8,211 nt of DNA from Gemmatimonadota bacterium (GTDB lineage Bacteria > Latescibacterota > UBA2968 > UBA8231): contig JAPOZF010000399.1 in NCBI GenBank assembly GCA_026706165.1, positions 3,842 through 12,052 on the forward strand, in the 5' to 3' direction. Made by a program: the position numbers and the translations under genes. The notes under the pieces are model-generated. The model was not told where the DNA came from. It saw nothing but the letters and a program-made list of their open reading frames with translations, and did no database searches. Shown here piece after piece: positions 1-5,263 of the stretch (its first letter is position 1; every line of letters starts with the position of its first letter).

Positions 1-250
1 GATGGGAACGTCGCCGGCAACGATAACAGCGCCGGCAACGACAACGGCAACGGCCGAAATAGCGAACCCTCCCCTCCCCCTTCTCGTCGTACTTCTCCAC
101 CTCCTCGACCGAGGTGTCGGTAATGCTGGCAATCTCCTCCACGAGCCGGCGATCGACATACTCGTAACCGAGGGCCTTGGCGACGTTCTCGGCGATGCGG
201 TCTCCCTCGCTGCCGAGCTGCCGGGAGACGGTGACTACATCCTGTTCCAC
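1..250 (-). CDS. Cytidylate kinase-like family protein, N-terminal part (runs off the left edge)
   Basis: Only the first 83 codons are present. The N-terminus reads VVTVSRQLGSEGDRIAENVA followed by LGYEYVDRRLVEEIA and VEKYDEK. This matches the cytidylate-kinase-like family (Pfam Cytidylate_kin2 type): a beta strand, a P-loop-like GSEGDRIA turn at residues 13-20, then a conserved Tyr-x-Asp-Arg helix. The family is predicted to bind nucleotides and phosphorylate a nucleotide or a similar substrate; most members are uncharacterised. GTG at 250 is the only usable start, since no ATG, GTG or TTG lies in frame just upstream, and an AGAGGA lies about 11 nt before it. After residue 60 the frame becomes a Cys/Arg-rich run (RCRCRCRRCYRCRRR, residues 67-81) encoded by a short tandem repeat. 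That is odd for the family and could mark an insertion, slippage or a sequencing indel. The gene is divergent from the Usp-EIIA gene. Confidence 0.72.
   Translation of the reverse strand, partial: MEQDVVTVSRQLGSEGDRIAENVAKALGYEYVDRRLVEEIASITDTSVEEVEKYDEKGEGRVRYFGRCRCRCRRCYRCRRRSH
13..48. repeat. Imperfect 18-bp tandem duplication inside the kinase-like gene
   Basis: Positions 13-30 and 31-48 are two copies of an 18-bp unit that match at 16 of 18 positions. The copies are themselves built from CGTTGC-like hexamers on the minus strand. In the coding frame of the kinase-like gene they encode alternating Arg and Cys. The length is a multiple of three, so copy-number change would keep the frame. 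Confidence 0.7.
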
Positions 251-315
251 GTCGGATCCGATCCTCTGTTCCGGTCGCTGCCAAACTAACCAATCCCCCT
301 GCCCCGGGCAACATA

Positions 316-334
316 CCGGCGCGTTCCGCGTCGG
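316..334. promoter_or_regulatory. GC-rich inverted repeat in the divergent intergenic region (possible operator or hairpin)
   Basis: CCGGCGCG (316-323), a TTC loop and CGCGTCGG (327-334) form an 8-bp stem with one G-T wobble. It sits between the divergent starts at 250 and 460, just upstream of the putative plus-strand promoter. There is no T-run on the side needed for a terminator of either gene, so an operator or leader hairpin is more likely. Function is unproven. Confidence 0.3.
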
Positions 335-349
335 GGCCGGAAAAACGAC

Positions 350-379
350 TTGGAAATAAAACCCGGGAGTGGTTATCTT
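350..379 (+). promoter_or_regulatory. Candidate sigma70-type promoter for the Usp-EIIA/Ppx unit
   Basis: TTGGAA at 350-355 and TATCTT at 374-379 are separated by 18 bp. Each hexamer matches the sigma70 consensus at 4 of 6 positions. The stretch is AT-rich in an otherwise GC-rich region (345-385) and lies about 80 bp before the TTG start at 460. This is pattern matching only. The same AT-rich island could also serve the divergent kinase-like gene. Confidence 0.35.
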
Positions 380-459
380 AAAACGAGAGTTGCAGTTACG
401 GCATTTCCCAAGGGATTGTTCCCATCCTTGGAAGCCTTCGGTATCCCCCGCAGCAGAAC

Positions 460-1737
460 TTGCCCAGAAGCGCCCTCCGCATCCTCGTAGCCGTCCAGAA
501 TCCCGCAACGGAAGAGGCCCTCGTGCGTCTTGCGGCGACCCTCGCGTCGCTGCCGGGAGGCCAGCTTCATTTGACCCATGTCCTGCGGTCGAACGGCACC
601 AGCGAAGCCGAGCGCAACCGCACTCTGTCGCGCGCGGCAGCATTGGCAAAGGAAATAGGGGCGGATGCCGAGCCCCACCTGCTGAAAGGTGAGGACGTCA
701 CCGAGGTCATCAAGTCCGCGGCCAGGGGCTGGGAATGCAACATGATGGTCATGGGCTGGTACGGAGACGTGAATCGCCGGGCGGTTCTCTCTTCCGACAA
801 CCGGTCGCTGGCAAAATCCGTCGACCTGGACACGCTGATCTTCAAGGACAAGAGCTTCCGCCCGGCCCGCAGGATCATCGTCCCGACCGGTGGCGGCAGC
901 CACTCTCTGATGGGGCTGCAGATCGCCGCCGATCTTGCCCAGGCATGGGGCTCTGAGCTGCGCGTGCTGAGGGTGGCAAGGGACCGTGAATGCCGGCCGC
1001 GAGATCCGCTTCTGAAGCGCTACTGCAGTCAGGTGTACGCGGACACGGCGTTGCGGTTGAAGCTGCTCGGAATCGTTGCGGACATCGACGTCGTCCCTTC
1101 CGTCGACATAGTGGAACCCATCATCGAGCGCACCCGCAAAGAGGACTTCCTCGTTCTCGGGGCTTCCAACGACTGGAGGCAGGAGGAGTTTCTGGCGGGC
1201 TCGATTCCGGATGAGATCGCCTTTGAATCCCCCTGCTCGGTTCTGATGGTGAGGTCGCGGTCGACCGCAAACAACAGGTTGAGCGGGATCTTTTTCGAAA
1301 ATACCGTCCGCCTGCATCTGCAAACCCGGGACAAGTGGGACGCAATCGGGCAGATGGTCGACGTCCTGGTTGAGGAGAGACAGATCCCCGCTTCCCAGCG
1401 CGACCAGGTTCTCGCCTCCGCACTGTATCGCGAGCGCAAAAGCAGCACCGCCATGGGGAAGGAGACGGCGATTCCGCATGCGGCGATCGACAACCTCCCC
1501 GGCATCATAGGCGCCCTCGGTATCTGCCGGGAAGGAGTCGACTTCGACGGACCGGACGGAGAGCCGGTGCGCTACATCTTCCTTCTTCTGACTCCACGGC
1601 AGAACTACCGCAGCTACATTCCCGTGCTCGGCCAGATCGCCTCGCTGATGCGGGGGGAGGAAATAAGGGAGGATTTGCTGGACTGCCGTACCCCCGCCGA
1701 ACTCACCGCCCTCCTGAAACGCCAGGAATCCGCCTGA
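460..1737 (+). CDS. Universal stress protein (two Usp domains) fused to a PTS EIIA type-2 domain
   Basis: This is a soluble 425-residue protein with no signal peptide or membrane segment. Residues about 6-130 form a first UspA fold (RILVAVQN start), and 137-266 a second one (RRIIVPTGGGSHSLMGLQIA). The second ends in GASN, nine residues, GS (234-248) and PCSVLMVR, close to the UspA nucleotide-binding signature GxxG-x9-GS; the first lacks the GS part. Residues about 276-420 form a PTS EIIA domain of the fructose/nitrogen type, with TAMGKETAIPHA carrying the predicted phosphorylated His340 and an FDGPDGEPVRYIFLLLTP core. Such Usp and EIIA domains are known as cytoplasmic tails of some transporters, but here no transporter part precedes them. 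The likely role is sensing or regulation tied to ATP and PTS phosphorylation state; the target is unknown. The TTG at 460 is the only start in the open frame before the first strand, and it has no clear Shine-Dalgarno sequence. A second conserved EIIA His appears to be Tyr387. Confidence 0.85.
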   Translation: MPRSALRILVAVQNPATEEALVRLAATLASLPGGQLHLTHVLRSNGTSEAERNRTLSRAAALAKEIGADAEPHLLKGEDVTEVIKSAARGWECNMMVMGWYGDVNRRAVLSSDNRSLAKSVDLDTLIFKDKSFRPARRIIVPTGGGSHSLMGLQIAADLAQAWGSELRVLRVARDRECRPRDPLLKRYCSQVYADTALRLKLLGIVADIDVVPSVDIVEPIIERTRKEDFLVLGASNDWRQEEFLAGSIPDEIAFESPCSVLMVRSRSTANNRLSGIFFENTVRLHLQTRDKWDAIGQMVDVLVEERQIPASQRDQVLASALYRERKSSTAMGKETAIPHAAIDNLPGIIGALGICREGVDFDGPDGEPVRYIFLLLTPRQNYRSYIPVLGQIASLMRGEEIREDLLDCRTPAELTALLKRQESA

Positions 1738-1766
1738 GAGCCCCGGCATAACAATTCTGGCCGGCG

Positions 1767-1787
1767 TTGGAGCCCCAGGCTCTTCAA
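1767..1787 (+). other. Small hairpin between the Usp-EIIA and Ppx genes
   Basis: TTG-GAGCC, loop CCA, GGCTC, a two-base TT bulge, then CAA can fold into an 8-bp stem. It ends 16 nt before the TTG start of the Ppx gene. No U-run follows, so it is not a standard terminator. It could influence translation of the downstream gene or processing of the shared mRNA. It may also be chance. Confidence 0.25.
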
Positions 1788-1803
1788 CGGGGTCCCAAAG
1801 TCT

Positions 1804-2748
1804 TTGATCAATCAGCCCTTCAATTCCAGCCCCGCCGCCGCCGTCGATCTCGGGACCAACACCATTCTGATGGTCGTGGGCAGGAGGCGCTCGCAACGCC
1901 CGGACGACATCGAGATTCTCGACGACGCCCACGCAATCGCGCGGCTCGGCCAGGGGGTCGATGCCGAGCGCCGCATTCAACCCGAGGCGATCAATCGCGT
2001 CTGCGATTGTCTGCTGCGCTACCGCGAAAGGGCGGCTGGCGCCGGGACGACCTGGATACGGGCCTACGGAACCTCGGCGTTGCGCGACGCCACCAACAAG
2101 AGAGAGTTCACCGCTGCCGTGGCCGTCAGAACCGGGGTGGAGCTCGTCGAGCTTTCCGGGGCTGAGGAAGCCCGCCTCACCTTCACGGGGGCGGCCTTCG
2201 GACTGGATCTCCCCGAGCGCTACGGAGTCGTCGACATCGGCGGAGGCTCCACCGAACTTGCGCTCGGAAATCGTGACGGAACGGTGGAACAATCGGTCTC
2301 GGTCGACGTGGGCGCGGTCCGCGTCAGCGAGCGGTTCTTTCCTTCCCTGCCCCCCTCCCCGCAGCAAGCGGCACGTGCGAAGGAGATGATTGCCAGTGTC
2401 ATGGCGGGTCTCTTCCAAATCCCCTCGCGGATCCCGGTCGTCGGGGTAGCCGGAACGGTTACGACCCTCGGGGCGCTCGACCGGGGGACCGAGCGCTTCG
2501 ACTCTGCCCAGCTCGACGGCCACCTTCTGACGCGTAACCGGGTGGCCGGGTTGAGCGACATGCTTCTCGGTTTGGGCCTCGATGAGATCCGGGCGTTTCC
2601 ACAGGTGAGCGAACAGCGCGCTGACATAATCACCGCAGGTTCGCTGATCCTTCTCCGGTTTCTGGAACAGTCCGGCCTGCCCGCGGTCACCGTTTCGACC
2701 AGGGGAATCCGTTACGGACTGCTGCAGCAGATGCTTGCCGGGGAATAG
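1804..2748 (+). CDS. Ppx/GppA-family phosphatase (exopolyphosphatase or guanosine pentaphosphate phosphatase)
   Basis: This is a 314-residue protein of the short Ppx/GppA class, consisting of the two actin-like ASKHA lobes without the C-terminal HD-like extension of E. coli Ppx (about 510 residues). Visible motifs in order are VDLGTNT (14-20, phosphate-1), YGTSALRDATN (88-98), SGAEEAR (118-124, with the expected catalytic Glu), DIGGGSTE (144-151, phosphate-2), GVAGTVTTLGAL (214-225), RADIITAGSLIL (272-283) and STRGIRYGLL (298-307). All key motifs are intact, so it should be active. Family members hydrolyse inorganic polyphosphate or convert pppGpp to ppGpp, and sequence alone does not separate the two. 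It lies 66 bp after the Usp-EIIA gene in the same frame, probably on one transcript. TTG at 1804 is the only in-frame start before the first motif, and its ribosome binding site is poor. Confidence 0.93.
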   Translation: MINQPFNSSPAAAVDLGTNTILMVVGRRRSQRPDDIEILDDAHAIARLGQGVDAERRIQPEAINRVCDCLLRYRERAAGAGTTWIRAYGTSALRDATNKREFTAAVAVRTGVELVELSGAEEARLTFTGAAFGLDLPERYGVVDIGGGSTELALGNRDGTVEQSVSVDVGAVRVSERFFPSLPPSPQQAARAKEMIASVMAGLFQIPSRIPVVGVAGTVTTLGALDRGTERFDSAQLDGHLLTRNRVAGLSDMLLGLGLDEIRAFPQVSEQRADIITAGSLILLRFLEQSGLPAVTVSTRGIRYGLLQQMLAGE

Positions 2749-2798
2749 AAGCGAGAGAGAGGCAGCGCAGATGCGGCCTGGGTGAAGCTGTTCCCCGG
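2738..2798. terminator. Candidate bidirectional terminator between convergent gene blocks
   Basis: CCGGGGAA at 2738-2745, which includes the last codons of the Ppx gene, is matched perfectly by TTCCCCGG at 2791-2798. Inside it, AGC (2750-2752) pairs with GCT (2787-2789), leaving a loop of about 34 nt. The site fills the 68-bp gap between the Ppx stop and the stop of the last glycosyltransferase gene. There is no T-run on either side, so it is not a textbook intrinsic terminator. The convergent position is the main support. Confidence 0.35.
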
Positions 2799-2816
2799 AG
2801 CGGACCTGGGCGGGAT

Positions 2817-4079
2817 TTACCTCGACACGGTTGCCCGGTGGTCAATTACCGACAGGTCCCGGCCAGCTGGGCCGGCACCCGGGATCGACGACGTGCCGCC
2901 CACCTCGACACCCCACCGGTACGAGCGGCCCTTCCAGTCGAAGCGGCCAAGCGCCCCGAACAGACCGGCGGCGACGATGCAGAGCGGTTGACTGAGGGTC
3001 CAGGGCAGGAACTGCCAGTGCAGATCCGGACGCTGAAAGACCTGTCTCGAACGCGCGAAAAGCGCTCCCTCTGCGGCGCTCTTCGCCAGCCAGGCAGCGG
3101 CCACGGAGAACCAGCTCGCAGCTCCCCACCAGGCGAGGACCGGAGCGGCCAGAAGCATGGCGCTCATGGCGAAGGTGCAGGCGAGGTAGGCGAAGAAAGG
3201 CGGGTCGAGAAGGGCCTGGAAGGGGGCGTTCGATGCCCAACGGCTGCGCTTCGCGAGAAGTCCTGACAGCGACGAGGAGGGCGGGTGGACAACATGCCCG
3301 GCTGCATCCCCCGCAAACAGGATGCGCCACCGCCGCGTTCGCCGGATCAGCTGCATCAGGAGCACGTCGTCGCCCGAACCCCGGTGCATGATGCGGCTGT
3401 ACCCGCCGACCTCGTCGAAGGCTGCCTTGCGGAAGCCGAGACTCTGTCCCGAAGCCGCCAGCGCCCGCCCGCGGCCGGCGCCGGCAGCAGCGGCTGCCAT
3501 AAGGTTCAGGAAATCGACCGCTTCCCACCCTCCGAGCAGACCCAGCCGGCCGCTGTCGCGGCGTATTCCGGCGTAGCCGATAACCATGCCGACCGCGTCG
3601 TCATCGAAACGGCGCGCCATGGACGCCGCCCAGGTTGGAGGCAGGCGGCAGTCGGCGTCGGTCGTCAGGACGACCTCCCCTTCCGCTTTCTCGACCCCCA
3701 GCGACAGGGCTCTCTTTTTCGATCCGGGGCCGCCGGTAATCCCGTCGGTCCGGAGGATGGTCAGGCGCAGACCGGTGCCGCGAGCGAACTCTTTGGCGAT
3801 CTTCGCTGTGCCGTCGCTCGAGCCGTCGTCGACGAGGATCACTTCGAACCATTCGGCGGGAAGCGTCTGACGGGCAAGCCCCCGCAGGCAGGAGGCGATG
3901 TGGTCCTCCTCGTTGCGGGCAGCGATAACGATGGAGATGCGCCGCTCGGGGAGGTGGGTCTTTTCCCGGTTTCGGTTGTCCTCCCCGCAATTTGCCAGTC
4001 CCTGCCGGAACCAGAGAACGCCCGCGGCGTAGACGGCCGTGAAACCTGCCAGCGACAGCTCGATGAGAGACGAGTCCAC
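2817..4079 (-). CDS. Membrane-anchored family 2 glycosyltransferase (last gene of the surface-glycan operon)
   Basis: The protein has 420 residues from the GTG at 4079. A membrane segment at about residues 7-24 precedes a GT-A domain: RRISIVIAARNEEDHIASCL (47-64), DDGSSDGT (84-91), GPGSKKRAL (117-124), TTDADC with the DxD-type metal site Asp141-Ala-Asp143, and GDD at 236-238, the likely catalytic base region. KRSRW (277-281) sits where QxxRW stands in many GT2 enzymes, with Lys replacing Gln. At least two or three C-terminal hydrophobic segments (about 295-335 and 358-378) anchor it in the inner membrane. It should transfer a sugar from a nucleotide or lipid donor on the cytoplasmic face; donor and acceptor are unknown. 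The open frame runs 90 codons further upstream, but that part lies antisense-free inside the radical SAM gene and is basic, non-conserved sequence, so GTG 4079, 14 bp after the radical SAM stop, is preferred. Confidence 0.88.
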   Translation of the reverse strand: MDSSLIELSLAGFTAVYAAGVLWFRQGLANCGEDNRNREKTHLPERRISIVIAARNEEDHIASCLRGLARQTLPAEWFEVILVDDGSSDGTAKIAKEFARGTGLRLTILRTDGITGGPGSKKRALSLGVEKAEGEVVLTTDADCRLPPTWAASMARRFDDDAVGMVIGYAGIRRDSGRLGLLGGWEAVDFLNLMAAAAAGAGRGRALAASGQSLGFRKAAFDEVGGYSRIMHRGSGDDVLLMQLIRRTRRWRILFAGDAAGHVVHPPSSSLSGLLAKRSRWASNAPFQALLDPPFFAYLACTFAMSAMLLAAPVLAWWGAASWFSVAAAWLAKSAAEGALFARSRQVFQRPDLHWQFLPWTLSQPLCIVAAGLFGALGRFDWKGRSYRWGVEVGGTSSIPGAGPAGRDLSVIDHRATVSR

Positions 4080-4093
4080 CGACCGGAGGGGGG

Positions 4094-5263
4094 CTAACCG
4101 CGCAGCTCTTTGACGAGGGAGAACATGCCGCGGTACCCCTCCGAGCAGTTGCGGCACATGTCGACCGACCTGCGGTCGGCCAGGATTTTTTTCCTGAAAT
4201 CCATGTACGCCCGTCCTCGCCAGATGTCGCCGAAGTTTCCGGCGGGATCGAAGCTGTCCCCCATGCCGAAGTCGACGTCCTTGTCGAAGCAGCAGGGAGC
4301 CACGGCGCCGTTCCAGTTCACCATCGACGAATACCACAGGACCTTGCATCCCCTGGCGGGCTGACCCTTGACGAGCAACTCTCCCGAAGGGTCATCCTCG
4401 TAGCGCCGGTGGACGTCGTTTTCGGGCAGGAACTCCTCCACCTCGTCCGCGGAGTACACCTGTGCGGTTTTGACGAGGAACTTCTCCGCGCCCAACTCAC
4501 CCGCCAGGCGCTCCGCCTCGGCGATGTCCCCCTCGTTGTGGCGGAATACGATGAACTGCAGGTTGACCAGAGGGGTTCTCGAACCGAGCTCGGACTTGGC
4601 CTGCGCCAACAGGCGGGCGCCGCGGATGACGTAGTCGAAACGCCCTCCGACGCGGTAACGCTCGTAGGTTTCCTGGTCGACGCCGTCGAGGGAAACGATG
4701 ATTTCGTCGAGTCCGGAAGCGACGATCGCCCGCGCCTGCTCGATGTTGCGGATGTAATGGCCGTTGGTGCTCGTCATCGTCGGGATCCGCCGGTCCCGGG
4801 CGTAGCGAACCATTTCGACGAAGCCCTTGTTGATGAACGGTTCTCCCTGGTTCCACAGCATCAGCAGGACCAGGTACTCACCCACGTCGTCGATGAGGCC
4901 CTTGAAGTCGTCGAGATTCATGTGCCCGCGCGCCCGCTTCATCTCGCCGTTGCCGGAAGGGCACAACGGGCACTTCAGGTTACAGAAGTTCGTCGGCTCG
5001 ACCATCATCATGAACGGCCGGCCCCAGACGATGGGACGACCGGCGACCGACGAGAGCCCCATCGAGGCGAGCACCTTGCCCGCGTTCCACAGCCGCTTCC
5101 AGGTGAAGGCGTACCCGTAGCGTTCGATGTACCTGGGAACCGCCTTGGGGGACAGCAGAAAGGCCAATGGGATCTGTTTTCCGGATCTTGTGGATGGCGG
5201 TGCGGGCCGGTCGGCACGCCTATGAACTCGTCGCCTCCTCCTCTTCCTCTTCCTCCGCTTCAT
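4094..5263 (-). CDS. Radical SAM protein with SPASM-type C-terminal domain
   Basis: This protein has 389 residues from the ATG at 5263. The radical SAM cluster motif is EPTNFCNLKCPLCPSG, with Cys94-x3-Cys98-x2-Cys101. NQGEPFINKGF resembles the family's GGEP motif (WNQGEP here), and STNGHYI and VSLDGVDQETYERYR are standard barrel elements. The C-terminus has a SPASM-like cysteine set (Cys306, GAVAPCC with Cys324/325, and CRNC with Cys370/373), predicting one auxiliary iron-sulfur cluster. The protein would cleave S-adenosylmethionine to start radical chemistry; the substrate is unknown, but lying between two glycosyltransferases it may act on a sugar, lipid carrier or small peptide. The start is uncertain: GTG 5269, ATG 5263 and TTG 5167 are all in frame. 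The first two give a very basic head (MKRRKRKRRRRR) and overlap the preceding gene by 44-50 nt. TTG 5167 removes this head and gives a family-like N-terminus of about 60 residues before the motif. Confidence 0.9.
   Translation of the reverse strand: MKRRKRKRRRRRVHRRADRPAPPSTRSGKQIPLAFLLSPKAVPRYIERYGYAFTWKRLWNAGKVLASMGLSSVAGRPIVWGRPFMMMVEPTNFCNLKCPLCPSGNGEMKRARGHMNLDDFKGLIDDVGEYLVLLMLWNQGEPFINKGFVEMVRYARDRRIPTMTSTNGHYIRNIEQARAIVASGLDEIIVSLDGVDQETYERYRVGGRFDYVIRGARLLAQAKSELGSRTPLVNLQFIVFRHNEGDIAEAERLAGELGAEKFLVKTAQVYSADEVEEFLPENDVHRRYEDDPSGELLVKGQPARGCKVLWYSSMVNWNGAVAPCCFDKDVDFGMGDSFDPAGNFGDIWRGRAYMDFRKKILADRRSVDMCRNCSEGYRGMFSLVKELRG

Noticed and set aside
1..60. Ala/Thr-rich plus-strand peptide from the repeat region
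   Set aside because: It is the reverse reading of the tandem repeat. The minus-strand frame carries the kinase-family N-terminus directly upstream.
373..2523. A 716-codon open frame on the minus strand across both the Usp-EIIA and Ppx genes
   Set aside because: It uses the same triplet boundaries as the sense genes, so it stays open simply because Leu TTA/CTA and Ser TCA codons are not used there. Its product shows no recognisable motif, while both sense genes have clear conserved domains.
3285..4097. A 270-codon plus-strand open frame opposite the last glycosyltransferase gene
   Set aside because: No motif is visible, and the opposite strand carries intact GT2 motifs throughout this interval.
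4080..4349. A 90-codon N-terminal extension of the last glycosyltransferase
   Set aside because: It would lie wholly inside the radical SAM gene, is Arg-rich and unlike GT2 N-termini. The GTG at 4079 puts a membrane helix at the N-terminus, as in the paralogue.
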